Origin: Tepidimonas ignava
GTDB taxonomy: Bacteria > Pseudomonadota > Gammaproteobacteria > Burkholderiales > Burkholderiaceae_C
Direction of reading: 5' to 3'
Assembly: GCF_004342625.1 (NCBI RefSeq)
Contig: NZ_SMAH01000002.1
Location: 62,001 to 126,000, forward strand
DNA: 64,000 nt
The notes beneath the pieces were generated by a model. The model was given only the letters and a program-made list of their open reading frames with translations. It had not been told where the DNA came from and ran no database searches. Below are positions 41,369-52,669 of the stretch, piece after piece. Positions within the stretch are counted from its first letter, which is position 1; each line of letters opens with the position of its first letter. A program made the position numbers and the translations under genes.

Positions 41369-42531
41369 GTCGCCCCCTCCAGCATGGGGCGCAGCACCTG
41401 CAGCGCCGCGCCGACGGTGTCGCGGCGCAGCTCGTCGTGCAGCGCCGCGAAGCGCTGCTGCAGTGCCCGCCGTCGCGCCTGGGTGGCAGCATCATCGGCC
41501 AGCCACGCCAACGTCGCCTGCGCCAGCGCTGCGGGTGTGGCAGCGTCCTGCAGCAGTTCCGGCACCACGAAGTCGCGGCACAAAATGTTAGGCAAGCCCA
41601 CCCACGGCTGGCGCATCTTGCGCCGCGTGATCCACCACGACAGTGGGTGCATGTGGTACGCGATCACCATCGGGCGTTTGAACAGCGCGGCTTCCAGCGT
41701 GGCCGTGCCGCTGGCCACGAGCGTGACGTCGCACGCCGCCAGCGCCGTGTGCGACTGCCCATCAAGCACCTTCACCCAGGCGCTGGCCGCCGCCCGCTGC
41801 AGGTGCTGCAGGATCACGCTGCGCAGCGCCGGCACCGCCGGCAGCACGAAGCGCAGCGCAGGCCGTTGCTGTCGCATGCGCTGGGCGGCGGCCAGCATGC
41901 GCGGCAGCAGGTGGTCGATTTCGGCGCGCCGGCTGCCCGGCAGCAACGCCACCACAGCCGCGTCCATCGGCACGCCCAGCGCCTGGCGCGCGGCGGCCTG
42001 GTCGGGCTGCGCCGGGATGACACTGGCCAGCGGATGGCCGACGTAGGTGGCGGCGATGCCGTGCTCGGCCAGCAACGCCGGCTCGAACGGAAAAATGCAC
42101 AGCACATGGTCACAGGCACGCCGAATCAGCTCCACACGCTCGGGCCGCCACGCCCAAATCGCGGGGGCGACGAAGTGCACGGTGCGCACACCGGCCGCGC
42201 GCAGGTCGGCTTCCAGCGGCAGGTTGAAGTCGGGCGCATCAACCCCCACGAACAGCGCCGGCCGCTCTTGCAACAACCGCTGCTTGAGCGCGCGGCGCAT
42301 GGCCACGATGGCGCGGTAGTGCCGCAGCACCTCCACGTAGCCACGCACGGCCAGCCGCTCGCTGGGCCACCACGCTTCGAACCCCTGCGCCTGCAGCGCG
42401 GGCCCGCCGATGCCTGCGGCGCGCAGCCCCGGCCAGTGCGCACGCAACCCCTGCAGCAGCTGCGCGGCCAGCACATCGCCGGAGGCCTCGCCGGCCACCA
42501 GCGCCATCCAACGGCTGGCGTTTGCGCTCAT
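41365..42531 (-). CDS. lpxB: Lipid A disaccharide synthase
   Basis: A membrane-associated GT19 glycosyltransferase, 388 residues, joining UDP-2,3-diacylglucosamine and lipid X. Motifs: [16 protein letters not shown] at the N-terminus, [15 protein letters not shown], and [10 protein letters not shown] in the nucleotide-binding half. The ATG at 42531 was chosen because homology starts at [14 protein letters not shown]. It follows lpxA by 40 bases. Confidence 0.95.
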   Translation of the reverse strand: MSANASRWMALVAGEASGDVLAAQLLQGLRAHWPGLRAAGIGGPALQAQGFEAWWPSERLAVRGYVEVLRHYRAIVAMRRALKQRLLQERPALFVGVDAPDFNLPLEADLRAAGVRTVHFVAPAIWAWRPERVELIRRACDHVLCIFPFEPALLAEHGIAATYVGHPLASVIPAQPDQAAARQALGVPMDAAVVALLPGSRRAEIDHLLPRMLAAAQRMRQQRPALRFVLPAVPALRSVILQHLQRAAASAWVKVLDGQSHTALAACDVTLVASGTATLEAALFKRPMVIAYHMHPLSWWITRRKMRQPWVGLPNILCRDFVVPELLQDAATPAALAQATLAWLADDAATQARRRALQQRFAALHDELRRDTVGAALQVLRPMLEGAT

Positions 42532-42571
42532 CGCCGCTGCCCTGCCCTCCACGCGGTGCCCCACGCTGGGC

Positions 42572-43387
42572 TCACGCCTCGCCGCCACGACGGCTGCGCA
42601 CGATGCCGCGTTGCGGATCGACTCCAGCCAAAAACGCCCGCATCAGCGCCACGTCGTCCTGGGCCGCGGGGTAGCGCTGCGCCAGCGCGGCGATGCGCTC
42701 GTCCGCCTGCGGCAACGTCAGGCCCTCGCGGTACAGGGCCTTGTGCATCGCCTTGACGGCCGCGATGCGCTCGGGCCCAAAGCCGCGACGGCGCAGGCCC
42801 TCGAAATTCATCGACCGGGCCTGCGCCGGCTGCCCCTGAGCCATCACGAACGGTGGCACGTCGGCAAACAGCAGCGCGCACATCGCCGTCATCGCGTGCG
42901 CGCCGATGCGCACGAACTGGTGCACCACGGTGAAGCCGCCCAAAATCACCCAATCGCCCACCTGCACGTGGCCGGCCAACTGCGCGTTGTTGGCAAAAAT
43001 GCAGTGGTTGCCCACCACGCAGTCGTGCGCCAGGTGGGTGTAGGCCATCATCCAGTTGTCGTCACCCAGGCGCGTCACGCCACCACCCTGCACGGTGCCA
43101 ATGTGGTAGGTGCTGTATTCGCGGATGGTGTTGCGCGCACCGATGACGAGCTCGCACGGCTCGCCTGCGTATTTTTTGTCCTGGCTCGGCAGCCCCAAGC
43201 TGACAAACGGGTAGATGCGGTTGTGCGGGCCAATGGTCGTGCGGCCCTCGATCACGCAGTGCGCCGCCACGCGTGTGCCGGTGCCGATGCGCACGTGCGG
43301 GCCAACGATGGTGTAGGGCCCGATCTCGACGTCGGTGTCCAGCTCGGCGCGCGGGTCGACCAGCGCGGTGGGGTGGATGGTGGCCAT
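42572..43387 (-). CDS. lpxA: UDP-N-acetylglucosamine O-acyltransferase
   Basis: First lipid A enzyme; 271 residues of left-handed beta-helix built of hexapeptide repeats, for example [21 protein letters not shown]. The catalytic His is in the THLAHDC segment. A C-terminal helical domain ends near RSRRGGEA. The ATG at 43387 begins [16 protein letters not shown], the standard N-terminus. Confidence 0.95.
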   Translation of the reverse strand: MATIHPTALVDPRAELDTDVEIGPYTIVGPHVRIGTGTRVAAHCVIEGRTTIGPHNRIYPFVSLGLPSQDKKYAGEPCELVIGARNTIREYSTYHIGTVQGGGVTRLGDDNWMMAYTHLAHDCVVGNHCIFANNAQLAGHVQVGDWVILGGFTVVHQFVRIGAHAMTAMCALLFADVPPFVMAQGQPAQARSMNFEGLRRRGFGPERIAAVKAMHKALYREGLTLPQADERIAALAQRYPAAQDDVALMRAFLAGVDPQRGIVRSRRGGEA

Positions 43388-43406
43388 CGGCAGCGTGCCC
43401 CTGGGC

Positions 43407-43850
43407 TCAGGCGATCGTGCGCATGGTGCACATGAGTTCGGCTTCGCAGGCCACTTCGTCGCCCACGCGGGCGACCGCACCGAACTTGAAGATGCCCGCC
43501 TTCATGCGCTGCAACGTGACCTCCATCACCAACTGGTCACCGGGCTCCACCGGGCGCTTGAAGCGCGCACCGTCGATGCCGGCAAAGTAGTACACGGTCT
43601 TGTCGTCCGGCGTCACGCCCAGCGTGTCAAACGCCAGCAACGCCGCGGTTTGCGCCAGCGCCTCCAGCATCAGCACGCCCGGAAACACCGGCCGGTGCGG
43701 GAAGTGCCCGGTGAACACCGGCTCGTTGATCGTGACGTTTTTCAGCGCCCGAATCGAGACGCCCTTGTGGATGTCCAGCACGCGGTCGACCAGCAGGATC
43801 GGGTAGCGGTGCGGCAGTTGCTTGAGGATCTGATGAATGTCCATCGTCAT
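43407..43850 (-). CDS. fabZ: 3-hydroxyacyl-ACP dehydratase
   Basis: A hot-dog-fold dehydratase for fatty-acid elongation, 147 residues. The active-site helix reads [20 protein letters not shown], with the catalytic His and Glu. The ATG at 43850 overlaps the lpxD stop (ATGA); an ATG six bases later is a possible alternative. Located between lpxD and lpxA, balancing supply of 3-hydroxyacyl-ACP to both pathways. Confidence 0.95.
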   Translation of the reverse strand: MTMDIHQILKQLPHRYPILLVDRVLDIHKGVSIRALKNVTINEPVFTGHFPHRPVFPGVLMLEALAQTAALLAFDTLGVTPDDKTVYYFAGIDGARFKRPVEPGDQLVMEVTLQRMKAGIFKFGAVARVGDEVACEAELMCTMRTIA

Positions 43851-44950
43851 GGTGCAGTGCGTCGTTCCAGGACCTTGAGGCGCTCGCGCAGCGCGTGCAG
43901 CTGGCGCAGCGTGGCGGCGTTTTTTTCCCAGGCGCGATTGTCGTCGATGGGGAAGATGCCGCTGTACTGCCCCGGCTGCAGGATCGAGCGCATCACCACC
44001 GAGGCGGCCGAAATGTGCACGTGGTCGGCCAGCTCCAGGTGGCCCAGCACGATGGCGCCGCCGCCCAGCGTGCAAAAGGCGCCGATGCGCGCCGAACCCG
44101 CGATGCCCACACAGCCCGCCATCGCGGTGTGGCGCCCCACGCGCACGTTGTGACCAATCTGGATCAGGTTGTCGAGCTTGACACCATCCTCCAGCACCGT
44201 ATCGCCCAGCGCCCCGCGGTCGATGCAGCAGTTGGCGCCGATTTCCACATCGTCGCCGATGCGCACCGCGCCGAGCTGCTCGATTTTGTCCCAGCGGCGG
44301 CCACCCTCATGGGGGACGGGCGCAAAGCCAAAGCCATCGGCGCCGATGACGGTGCCACCGTGCACGATGCCGCGCGCGCCGATGCGGCAGTCGTACCCCA
44401 GCACCACGTGCGCGCCCAGTCGCGTGCCTGGGCCCACATGCGCGCGGGCCTGCACGTGGGCGTGGGCGCCGATCTCAGCCCCAGCCTCCACCGTGGCGCC
44501 GGCTTCGATGACGGCAAACGGACCGACGTGCGCCTCGGCATCGACCCGCGCCCCGGGGTCGATCCAGGCGCTGGGGTGCACCCCCCGCCACGCGGGCCGC
44601 GGCTGCACGTGGGCGCGCCACCAGCGCGTCACGGCGGCAAAGGTCGCGTAGGGGTCGGGCACCACCCACGCCGCCCACCCTCCGGGCGGTGGGTCGGGCC
44701 GTTGCAGGACCTGCGGCGCCAACGCTGGGCTTGCGATCACCGCCCCGGCACGGCTGGCCTGCAACTGCGCCTGGTAGCGCGGGTGCGCCACGAAGGACAG
44801 GCCGTGCTCATCGGCGTCGGCCAAGGCGGCCAGGCGCTGCACCCGGCGCGCTGCGCAGCCTTCGAGCTGCCCACCCAGCGCTTGAACCAGTTCGGCCAAG
44901 GGCACGCCGCCGCGCGACGACGCGGTTGCTTCGACTGCATCCATGGGCAT
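43847..44950 (-). CDS. lpxD: UDP-3-O-acylglucosamine N-acyltransferase
   Basis: Third lipid A step. The 367-residue protein has an N-terminal uridine-binding domain ([20 protein letters not shown]), a hexapeptide beta-helix from about residue 110, and the catalytic His in [14 protein letters not shown]. An alternative ATG at 44944 is two codons later. It starts 23 bases after the skp-like gene. Confidence 0.95.
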   Translation of the reverse strand: MPMDAVEATASSRGGVPLAELVQALGGQLEGCAARRVQRLAALADADEHGLSFVAHPRYQAQLQASRAGAVIASPALAPQVLQRPDPPPGGWAAWVVPDPYATFAAVTRWWRAHVQPRPAWRGVHPSAWIDPGARVDAEAHVGPFAVIEAGATVEAGAEIGAHAHVQARAHVGPGTRLGAHVVLGYDCRIGARGIVHGGTVIGADGFGFAPVPHEGGRRWDKIEQLGAVRIGDDVEIGANCCIDRGALGDTVLEDGVKLDNLIQIGHNVRVGRHTAMAGCVGIAGSARIGAFCTLGGGAIVLGHLELADHVHISAASVVMRSILQPGQYSGIFPIDDNRAWEKNAATLRQLHALRERLKVLERRTAP

Positions 44951-44973
44951 GCCCGTTGCGCGCCCGCGCACCC

Positions 44974-45492
44974 TCAGCGCGCGTTGTTGAGGCCGTTGAT
45001 CACCTTGTCGGTGATGTCGTGCTTGGGCGCGATGTACACGGCCTCTTGCAGAATCAAGTCGTATTTTTCGCTTTCGGCGATTTGCTTGATGACGCGGTTG
45101 GCGCGCTCAATGACCTGCTGCAGCTCTTCGTTGCGCCGCTGGGCAAGGTCTTCCTGGAACTCACGACGGCGGCGCTGGAAATCACGCTCCAGCTCGGCCA
45201 ATTGACGCTGCCGGGCGCTGCGCTGGCTCTCCGACAGCGTCGGGGCGTCTTTTTCCAACTTTTCCGTGGCTTGGCGCAACTGGTTGCCCAGCGCCTCGAG
45301 GTCACGCTCGCGCTTGCTGAACTCCTGCTCCAGGCGTGCCTGCGCCGCCTTGGCGGCGTTGGAGTCGCGCAGGATGCGCTCGGTGCTGACAAAACCGATC
45401 TTGAGGTCTTGCGCCCAGCTTGCGGCGCCGGCCGCCGCCAACGCGGCCACGAGCGCCACGCGGGCGCCCCAATGACGGGTCATCGAAATCAT
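44974..45492 (-). CDS. skp: OmpH/Skp-family periplasmic chaperone
   Basis: A 172-residue chaperone that holds unfolded outer-membrane proteins for BamA. The signal peptide ([16 protein letters not shown]) is followed by the mature start [14 protein letters not shown]. The long middle section is a charged coiled coil (tentacles). Its ATG shares one base with the bamA stop (TGATG at 45494-45490). The usual order is bamA-skp-lpxD. Confidence 0.92.
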   Translation of the reverse strand: MISMTRHWGARVALVAALAAAGAASWAQDLKIGFVSTERILRDSNAAKAAQARLEQEFSKRERDLEALGNQLRQATEKLEKDAPTLSESQRSARQRQLAELERDFQRRRREFQEDLAQRRNEELQQVIERANRVIKQIAESEKYDLILQEAVYIAPKHDITDKVINGLNNAR

Positions 45493-47804
45493 CAGAATGC
45501 GGTACCGATTTGGAATTGCACGGTTTGCGTTTTGTCGCCGGGTTGCTTGCGCACCGGCTTGGCAAACGCGATTCTAAGGGGCCCCACCGGCGAGATCCAG
45601 CTGATGCCAATCCCCGCCGAGGCGCGCACGTCCGACAGCGTGAACTTTTGGTCCGGCCCGTAGACGTTGCCGACGTCGACGAAGCCGAACATGCGCAGCG
45701 TGCGGTCGTTGCCCGCGCCGGGAAACGGCGTGATCAGCTCGGCGTTGAGCAGCGCCATCTTGGTGCCGCCCAGGTAAGCCAGGTCGCTGCTGCCGACGAT
45801 GGCGCTGGTGGCCCCCAGCGTGCCCTGTTCGAACCCGCGCACCGAGCCCAGGCCACCGCCGTAGAAGTGCTTGAACAGCGGCACCGGCTTGCCCCCCAGC
45901 CCTTTGGCCCACCCCGCCTCCGCATTGAAGGCCAGCGTAAACTTTTTGTTCAGCGGCACGTACTGCTGGTACTGCACGCTGCCCTTGATGTAGCGGGTGT
46001 CGCCCGCCACGCCCAGCTCGCCGTTGACACGACGCAGCACCCCCTGGGTGGGCACCAACGCGCTGTCGCGCTCGTCGCGCGCCCACCCCACCGTCAGCGG
46101 CACCGACAGCGGCGAGTCGCCAAAGCGCGCGATGAAGTCGTTGTACGCCACCGGCATGCGGTTGCCCGGCTCGATCTTGGTTTGCTCGACCCCGATGCCG
46201 AAAAACACCGTGTCGACCTCGGTGAACGGCACGCCGAACCGGATCGCCGCACCGGGCGTGACCAGCCGGTAGTCGCCGTCTTGCGCGTTGTACGGCCGCG
46301 TGGTGCGGTAGTACAGGTCGACGCTGCGCGACACCCCGTCGTCGGTGAAGTACGGGTTGGTGGTCGACAGCACGAATTGCCGGTTGTACTTGCTGGTGTT
46401 GACACTCAAGCCCAGGTAGTTGCCGGTGCCAAAGACGTTTTCCTGCTGGATGCCGGCCAGCAGCGACAGCTTTTCCGCCTGCGAATAACCCGCCCCCAGC
46501 GTCAGGTTGCCGGTGGGCTTTTCGGTCACCTTGACGATCAGGTCGACCTGGTCGGGCGCACCGGGCACCTCCTGCGTTTCGATGCCAACCTCGGTGAAAA
46601 AGCCCAGCCGGTCGACGCGGTCGCGCGACAACCGGATCTTGTCGCTGTCGTACCAGGCCGCTTCGAGTTGGCGGAACTCGCGCCGGATGACTTCGTCGCG
46701 AGTGCGGTTGTTACCTTCGATCTGGATGCGGCGCACGTAGGCGCGGCGCGACGGTTCGGCACGCAGCGTGATCGCCACCAGGTTGCGCTCACGGTCGAGC
46801 TCGGGCAGCGCCTCGACGCGCGCGAAGGCGTAACCGAACTGGCCAAAGTACTCGGTGAACGCCTTGACCGTTTGCTCCACCTGCTCGGCGTTGTAGGGTT
46901 GCCCCGCACGGATGCGCACCAGACGCTGGAACTCTTCCTCGCGCCCCAGGTACTCACCCTCCAGCCGAACGCCCGACACGACGTAGCGCTGACCCTCGGT
47001 GATGTGGATCGTCAGCGCCAACGACGACTTGTCGGGCGACAACGCCACTTGCGTGGAGTCGATGCGGAACTCCAAAAAGCCGCGCGTCAGGTAGTACGAC
47101 CGCAGCGTCTCGAGGTCGGCGTTGAGCTTGGCGCGCGAGTAGCGGTCGCTTTTGGTGTACCAGCTCAGCCAGCCGCCGGTGTCGAGGTCGAACAGGTCGA
47201 GCAAATCCTTTTCGGCAAACGCGCGCGCACCCACGATGCGAATCTCGCGGATTTTGGTCACGTCGCCTTCGACGACGTTGAAGTTGAGGTTGACGCGGTT
47301 GCGCTCGATGGGGGTGACGGTGGTGGTGACCTGCACCGCGTACATGCTGCGGTTGAGGTACTGGCGCTTGAGCTCTTGCTCGGCGCGGTCGGCCAGCGCC
47401 CGGTCGAACGGACGCCCCTCGGTCAAGCCAATGTCGCGCAGCGCCTTGCGCAGCACCTCGTTGTCGAATTCCTTGACCCCGGTGAAGCTGACGTCGGCCA
47501 CCGTCGGGCGCTCCTCGACGATGACCACCAGCACGTCGCCATCGACCTGCAGCCGCACGTCGGAAAACAGCCCCAGGCCGAACAGCGCGCGGATGGCCGC
47601 CGCCCCCTGTTCGTCGCTGTAGCGGTCACCCACACGGAACGGCAACGAGGCGAAGACCGTGCCGGGCTCGACGCGCTGCAGGCCTTCGACGCGGATGTCA
47701 CGCAGGGTGAAGGGTTCGACCGCCCACGCGGGCAAGGCTGTGGCCAAGGTCGCCAGCCACAAGCCGGCGCGGGCGCGCCAGGGGCGCGGGTGTGTGCGTT
47801 TCAT
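45492..47804 (-). CDS. bamA: Outer-membrane protein assembly factor BamA
   Basis: The 770-residue Omp85 insertase of the BAM complex. A signal peptide (LWLATLATALPAWA) is followed by five POTRA domains starting FTLRDIRVEGLQRVEPGTVF and a 16-strand barrel from about residue 430. The barrel includes the VRGF motif (GSVRGFEQGTLG). The chain ends in QFQIGTAF with a terminal Phe as is usual for outer-membrane barrels. The ATG at 47804 gives a normal signal sequence. Confidence 0.96.
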   Translation of the reverse strand: MKRTHPRPWRARAGLWLATLATALPAWAVEPFTLRDIRVEGLQRVEPGTVFASLPFRVGDRYSDEQGAAAIRALFGLGLFSDVRLQVDGDVLVVIVEERPTVADVSFTGVKEFDNEVLRKALRDIGLTEGRPFDRALADRAEQELKRQYLNRSMYAVQVTTTVTPIERNRVNLNFNVVEGDVTKIREIRIVGARAFAEKDLLDLFDLDTGGWLSWYTKSDRYSRAKLNADLETLRSYYLTRGFLEFRIDSTQVALSPDKSSLALTIHITEGQRYVVSGVRLEGEYLGREEEFQRLVRIRAGQPYNAEQVEQTVKAFTEYFGQFGYAFARVEALPELDRERNLVAITLRAEPSRRAYVRRIQIEGNNRTRDEVIRREFRQLEAAWYDSDKIRLSRDRVDRLGFFTEVGIETQEVPGAPDQVDLIVKVTEKPTGNLTLGAGYSQAEKLSLLAGIQQENVFGTGNYLGLSVNTSKYNRQFVLSTTNPYFTDDGVSRSVDLYYRTTRPYNAQDGDYRLVTPGAAIRFGVPFTEVDTVFFGIGVEQTKIEPGNRMPVAYNDFIARFGDSPLSVPLTVGWARDERDSALVPTQGVLRRVNGELGVAGDTRYIKGSVQYQQYVPLNKKFTLAFNAEAGWAKGLGGKPVPLFKHFYGGGLGSVRGFEQGTLGATSAIVGSSDLAYLGGTKMALLNAELITPFPGAGNDRTLRMFGFVDVGNVYGPDQKFTLSDVRASAGIGISWISPVGPLRIAFAKPVRKQPGDKTQTVQFQIGTAF

Positions 47805-47837
47805 GCGCTTGCAATCCGGGGCCGCCGGGACCAAGGC

Positions 47838-49202
47838 TTAGCCCAGCAGCCGAGTCAAATCGTTGACGATGGCCAGCGACATCAGCGCCGCCAGCACCAC
47901 CATGCCAGCGCGTTGCAGCCGCGCCATCCACGCTGGCGACGGCGGCCGTCCGACCACCGCTTCCCACAGATAATACATCAGGTGCCCCCCGTCCAAGACG
48001 GGCAGCGGCAGCAGGTTGAGCACCCCCAGGCTGGTGCTGACCAACGCCAAAAACGTCACAAACGCCACCCAGCCCAGCGCCGCCGACTTGCCGGCGTAGT
48101 CGGCGATGGTCAACGGGCCGCTCAGGTTGCGCAGCGACGCTTCACCCACCACCATGCGCGCCAGCATTTGCAGCGACAGCGCGCTGACCTCCCACGTGCG
48201 GCGCACACCGTGCGCCAGCGCGTCCAGCGGTTCGTCGGCCACCACGATGAGTGCCGGCGGCGCGCCAATCATCGCACCCACCCGGCCCACCCAGGCATCC
48301 CCCTGACGCTCGGGCCGCGGCGTCACGTCGAGCTCCAGCGTCCGCCCCGCGCGCTCGACGCGCCAGCGTTGGGTGCGCGGCTGGCCTTGGGCGTCCACGG
48401 ACGTGCGGATCCAGGCGCGCAGTTGGGCGGCGTCCTCCACCGGGCGTTCGTCCACGGCCAGCACCCGGTCACCCTCGCGCACGCCAGCGGCGGCCGCCGC
48501 CCCGTCGGGCAGCACCTCGCCCACCACCGGCGCCGACCACGGCGCCACCAGCCCAATGCGCTGCACCAGCTCGGCGTCCACGTCGCGCGCCTGCAACTGG
48601 GCCAGCGGCAACGGCACCGAGCGCGTGGCCAGCTCCGGCGCCGGACCCAGCAACAGCGTGACGTCGCGCCGCTGCAGGGCGGCCTGGGTCAGTTGCCAGC
48701 GCAATTCGTCAAAGGAACGCACCGGTTGGGCCGTGTCGTCGTCCTCGATGCGCACCGCGGCAACGCGCTCGCCGGCGCGCAGCCCGGCCTGCTCGGCCAC
48801 CGAACCGGGCGCGGGGCTGCCCAGCACCGGTTCGGCCTGCGGCACGCCCCACCACGCCACCCACGCGTACAGCAGCACCGCCAGCCCGAGGTTGGCCAGC
48901 GGCCCCGCGGCCACGATGGCGGCGCGCTTGCGCAGCGGCTGGGCGTCGAACGCCAGGTGCCGCTGCTCGGGGGGCACCGGCCCCTCGCGGCCGTCGAGCA
49001 TGCGCACGTAGCCGCCCAGCGGCAGCGCCGCGACGACAAACTCGGTACCCGCGCGGTTGCGCCAGCGCAGCAAAGGCCGCCCAAAGCCAATCGAAAACCG
49101 CAGCACCGGCACGCCACAGGCCACCGCCATGCGGTAGTGCCCCCACTCGTGCACCGCGATCAGCAACCCGATCGCCACCAAAAACCACAACACCGTTTGC
49201 AT
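47838..49202 (-). CDS. rseP: RIP zinc metalloprotease RseP
   Basis: A 454-residue site-2 protease that cleaves anti-sigma factors within the membrane. The zinc motif HEWGH is at residues 18-22 and the distal Asp is in LPVLDGGHL near residue 400. Two PDZ domains lie between, each with a GAAAAGVREGDR- or AEQAGLRAGER-type carboxylate loop. Together with bamA and skp it ties envelope stress to outer-membrane assembly. Confidence 0.95.
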   Translation of the reverse strand: MQTVLWFLVAIGLLIAVHEWGHYRMAVACGVPVLRFSIGFGRPLLRWRNRAGTEFVVAALPLGGYVRMLDGREGPVPPEQRHLAFDAQPLRKRAAIVAAGPLANLGLAVLLYAWVAWWGVPQAEPVLGSPAPGSVAEQAGLRAGERVAAVRIEDDDTAQPVRSFDELRWQLTQAALQRRDVTLLLGPAPELATRSVPLPLAQLQARDVDAELVQRIGLVAPWSAPVVGEVLPDGAAAAAGVREGDRVLAVDERPVEDAAQLRAWIRTSVDAQGQPRTQRWRVERAGRTLELDVTPRPERQGDAWVGRVGAMIGAPPALIVVADEPLDALAHGVRRTWEVSALSLQMLARMVVGEASLRNLSGPLTIADYAGKSAALGWVAFVTFLALVSTSLGVLNLLPLPVLDGGHLMYYLWEAVVGRPPSPAWMARLQRAGMVVLAALMSLAIVNDLTRLLG

Positions 49203-49247
49203 GGTGCCAAGTGTCGCATGCCGGCGCCAACGGTGTCGGCGCGCAGG

Positions 49248-50450
49248 TCACTGGGCCGCGCGCCGCACCTGCTGCCAGGCCACCGCGCGTGCCTCGCGGT
49301 CCAGCGCCAGCAAGTCGTCCAGACTGGCCGGTGGCGTTGGCGTGTAGGCCTCCAGCGTGGCGCGGTTGACGCGATGGATGCGGTCAAAACGCAAGAGCCC
49401 CTGCAAAAACGCCTCGACCGCGACCTCGTTGGCGGCGTTGAGCACCGCGGTGGTGCCCGGGGGGGCCTGCAACGCCTCCCACGCCAGCCACAGGCCGGGG
49501 AACCGCTGCGGGTCGGGGGCCTCGAAGGTCAGCGCCCCCAGGCGCGTCCAGTCCAGCGCCTCGGCCCCGGATTCGATGCGCTGGGGCCAACCCAAGCCGT
49601 AGGCGATCGGCACGCGCATGTCGGGCGTGCCCAGCTGCGCCACCACCGACCGGTCGCGGTACTGCACCATCGAGTGCACGACACTTTGGGGGTGGATCAC
49701 CACCTCGATGCGCTCGGGCGCAAAGCCAAACAGGTAGCGCGCCTCGATGACCTCCAGCGCCTTGTTCATCATCGTGGCCGAGTCGACCGAGATCTTGCGC
49801 CCCATGACCCAGTTGGGGTGGGCACAGGCCTGCTCTGGCGTCACCTCGCCCAGCGTGGCCGGGTCACGCTGCCTGAAGGGACCGCCGGAGGCCGTCAGCA
49901 CGATTTTGTCGACCCGCTCGCCCCAGGTCGAGGGGTCTTCCGGCAAGGCCTGAAAAATGGCCGAGTGTTCGCTGTCGATCGGCAGCAGCTGCGCGCCGCC
50001 CGCGCACACCGCGCTGATGAAAAACTCCCCCCCCACCACCAGCGCTTCTTTGTTGGCCAGCAACAGCCGCTTGCCCGCGCGCGCCGCGGCCAAGCACGGC
50101 GCCAGCCCCGCCGCGCCGACGATGGCGGCCATCACCGTGTCCACCTCCGGCGCAGCGGCGACCTCGACCAAGCCTGTGCTGGCCGGCAGCACCTGCACGC
50201 CTTCCACCGCCCAATCGGCCAGCGCCGCACGCAACGCGTCGACGTGCTCATCGCTGATCACCGCCCAGCGCGGCCGGTGTTGGGCGCATTGCTGCGCCAG
50301 CCGCTGCACCTGACGCGCGGCGCTGAGGGCCACCACTTCGAAGCGCTGCGGGTGGCGCGCCAGCACGTCCAGCGTTTGCTCGCCGATGGAGCCGGTGGCG
50401 CCCAGCACCGCCACGCGTTGGCGCGTACCGGGTCGAGTCTCACTGTGCAT
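49248..50450 (-). CDS. dxr: 1-deoxy-D-xylulose 5-phosphate reductoisomerase
   Basis: First committed MEP-pathway step to isoprenoids, NADPH dependent. The 400-residue protein starts with the cofactor motif [18 protein letters not shown] and has the [11 protein letters not shown] motif, SEHSAIFQ, and the metal-binding region [13 protein letters not shown]. Its ATG follows the cdsA stop with no gap (TGAATG on the minus strand). Confidence 0.96.
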   Translation of the reverse strand: MHSETRPGTRQRVAVLGATGSIGEQTLDVLARHPQRFEVVALSAARQVQRLAQQCAQHRPRWAVISDEHVDALRAALADWAVEGVQVLPASTGLVEVAAAPEVDTVMAAIVGAAGLAPCLAAARAGKRLLLANKEALVVGGEFFISAVCAGGAQLLPIDSEHSAIFQALPEDPSTWGERVDKIVLTASGGPFRQRDPATLGEVTPEQACAHPNWVMGRKISVDSATMMNKALEVIEARYLFGFAPERIEVVIHPQSVVHSMVQYRDRSVVAQLGTPDMRVPIAYGLGWPQRIESGAEALDWTRLGALTFEAPDPQRFPGLWLAWEALQAPPGTTAVLNAANEVAVEAFLQGLLRFDRIHRVNRATLEAYTPTPPASLDDLLALDREARAVAWQQVRRAAQ

Positions 50451-51305
50451 TCAGCCCCCCTGCCACGTCAACGCCGCCAGCGCCGCGGGCAGCACCGGCA
50501 GCAGCGCGTCGATACGGTCCAACACCCCGCCGTGGCCGGGCAACAGGCCGCTGGAGTCCTTGACCCCGGCGCTGCGCTTGACCAGCGATTCGAACAAATC
50601 CCCCGCGATGCTCAGCGCGGTCAGCAGCATCAGCCACGCCAGCGCCCCCGCCGCGCCACCCCGCCCCAGGCGGGCATAAAAACCATCGGCCAGCCATGGG
50701 CCCACCGTGGGCCAATGGGCAGCCCACGTCCACAGCCACGCCAACGCCAGCACGGCGGCTGCCCCACTCACCGCCCCTGCCCATGTTTTGCCGGGGCTGA
50801 TCGTGGGCGCCAGCTTGCGCCGTCCCCAAGCACGGCCGCCGAAATACGCGGCGATGTCCGCCACCCACACGAGCAGCAACGCACCCAGCAACACCGCCAC
50901 ACCTTGGGTGTGCAAGGTCACCATCGCCCACCAGGCCAGGGTCAGGGCGGCCACGCCCACCAGCACCCGCACGCCGCGCGGCCAAGCGCCCCACGCATCG
51001 ACCCCCTGGCGCAGCACCAGCGCCAGCAACACGACCCAGCCGGCGGTGGCCGCCCACCACACCGCAGCGGGCAACGCCACCCCACCCCAGCGCCACCACA
51101 CCCCCCCAAGGGCCAGCGCCAGGCCGGCGCCAAGCGCCCCCGCCGCGGCGCCACCCACCCCACACAGGCGCGCCCACTCCCAGCCAGCCGCGCCCATCAG
51201 CACCAGCGTCAGCACGGCAAAGGGGCCACTGCCGCCGGGGTAGAACAACGCCGGCAGCAGCACGGCCAGCAGCACGACGGCGGTGATGACCCGTTGACGC
51301 AACAC
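50451..51305 (-). CDS. cdsA: Phosphatidate cytidylyltransferase
   Basis: A 284-residue integral membrane enzyme making CDP-diacylglycerol. About eight hydrophobic helices precede the family signature SLVKRSAGVKDSSGLLPGHG-G-VLDRIDAL near the C-terminus, with the two conserved Asp residues. The run of valine- and leucine-rich helices matches the family. Starts 27 bases after uppS. Confidence 0.94.
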   Translation of the reverse strand: MLRQRVITAVVLLAVLLPALFYPGGSGPFAVLTLVLMGAAGWEWARLCGVGGAAAGALGAGLALALGGVWWRWGGVALPAAVWWAATAGWVVLLALVLRQGVDAWGAWPRGVRVLVGVAALTLAWWAMVTLHTQGVAVLLGALLLVWVADIAAYFGGRAWGRRKLAPTISPGKTWAGAVSGAAAVLALAWLWTWAAHWPTVGPWLADGFYARLGRGGAAGALAWLMLLTALSIAGDLFESLVKRSAGVKDSSGLLPGHGGVLDRIDALLPVLPAALAALTWQGG

Positions 51306-51332
51306 GGTAGGCCGCTTCCGGTGGGCTGGGCT

Positions 51333-52082
51333 TCAGGCTGCCGCCGCTTGCTCGGGCGTACGGCCAAACCGCCGCTGACGTTGCGCGTAGGCGGCCAGCG
51401 CGCGCGCCAGCTCGGCCTCGTCGAACGCCGGCCACAGCGTGTCGGTGAAGTACAGCTCGCTGTACGCCAGTTGCCACAACACGAAGTTGCTGACGCGCTG
51501 CTCGCCCCCGGTGCGGATCACCAGGTCCGGGTCGGGCACATGGGCCAGCGCCAGCGCACCGGCCAGGCTGGCTTCGGTGATGGGCGCACCCTGCTGCGCC
51601 AGGCGCTGCGCGGCCTGCACGATGTCCCAGCGCCCGCCGTAGTTGAAGCACACGTTGAGGATGAGCGCCGTGTTGCCGGCGGTGGCGCGCTCGGCCTCGG
51701 CGATGCCCTGCACCAACTCTGGCGTCAGCCCGCTGCGCTCACCCACCACGTGCAGCCGCACACCCGCTTGCTGCAAGCGTGGCACTTCGTCGATGAGGGC
51801 CTGCGCCAGCAGGCGCAGGATGGCGCTCACCTCGTCAGGGGGGCGGGCCCAGTTTTCCGACGAAAACGCGAACACCGTCAGCACCCGCACGCCGCGCTCG
51901 GCGCACCACCCCAGCACGCGGCGCAGGGTTTCCATGCCCGCACGGTGGCCCGCCGCACGCGGCAGCAAACGCTGACGCGCCCAGCGCCCGTTGCCATCCA
52001 TGACGATGGCGACATGGTGCGGCACCGACGACGTCCCCAACCCCCGCTCCTTGGCAACCCGTGCGTGGCCCGACACGCTCAA
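51333..52082 (-). CDS. uppS: Isoprenyl transferase (undecaprenyl diphosphate synthase)
   Basis: A cis-prenyltransferase of 249 residues that makes the C55 lipid carrier for peptidoglycan and O-antigen. The catalytic Asp29 is in [10 protein letters not shown], with AGHRAG and the FAFSSENW motif following. The second conserved block is [15 protein letters not shown]. The ATG overlaps the frr stop by four bases. Confidence 0.95.
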   Translation of the reverse strand: MSVSGHARVAKERGLGTSSVPHHVAIVMDGNGRWARQRLLPRAAGHRAGMETLRRVLGWCAERGVRVLTVFAFSSENWARPPDEVSAILRLLAQALIDEVPRLQQAGVRLHVVGERSGLTPELVQGIAEAERATAGNTALILNVCFNYGGRWDIVQAAQRLAQQGAPITEASLAGALALAHVPDPDLVIRTGGEQRVSNFVLWQLAYSELYFTDTLWPAFDEAELARALAAYAQRQRRFGRTPEQAAAA

Positions 52083-52642
52083 ATCGCCATGATGTCGGCC
52101 TCTTTGGCCGCCACCATCTTGTCCACCTCGGCGATCATGCGGTCGGTGAGTTTTTGGATATCGTCCTGCGCCCGGCGCTCGTCGTCTTCGGAGGCGAGCT
52201 TGTCCTTGACCAGGCGCTTAACATGCTCGTTGGCGTCACGGCGCAGGTTGCGAATCGCCACCTTGGCGTGTTCACCTTCGGCCTTGACGACCTTGACCAG
52301 TTCACGGCGCCGCTCCTCGGTCATGGGCGGGATCGGCACACGGATCAGGTCGCCGTGCGAGGCCGGGTTGAGCCCCAGGTCGGACTCGCGGATCGCCTTT
52401 TCGATCTTGGCGCCCATGCCCTTTTCCCACGGCGCCACGCCGATGGTGCGCGCGTCCAGCAGGGTCAGGTTGGCCACCTGGCTGATCGGCACCATCGTGC
52501 CGTAGTACTCCACCTGCACCGTGTCCAGCAGCGCCGGGTTGGCGCGCCCGGTACGCACCTTGGCCAGGTTGGCGCGCAGCGCTTCGAGCGACTGCTGCAT
52601 CTTTTGTTCGGCGGTCTTTTTGATCTCGGGAATGCTGCTCAT
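52079..52642 (-). CDS. frr: Ribosome recycling factor
   Basis: A 187-residue factor that with EF-G splits ribosomes after termination. It has the typical N-terminus ([35 protein letters not shown]) and a C-terminal DEHVKRL-type three-helix bundle, ending KEADIMAI. Starts 27 bases after pyrH and overlaps uppS. Confidence 0.96.
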   Translation of the reverse strand: MSSIPEIKKTAEQKMQQSLEALRANLAKVRTGRANPALLDTVQVEYYGTMVPISQVANLTLLDARTIGVAPWEKGMGAKIEKAIRESDLGLNPASHGDLIRVPIPPMTEERRRELVKVVKAEGEHAKVAIRNLRRDANEHVKRLVKDKLASEDDERRAQDDIQKLTDRMIAEVDKMVAAKEADIMAI

Positions 52643-52669
52643 GGTCGTGTAGGCCTCGCGTGGCTCGTG

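Noticed and set aside
45420-52505. Very long open frame on the plus strand (over 2,300 codons) opposite bamA, rseP, dxr, cdsA and uppS
   Set aside because: It runs antisense to strongly conserved genes, has a low-complexity His/Arg/Gln-rich translation and no domain. High GC content removes stop codons from the antisense frame.
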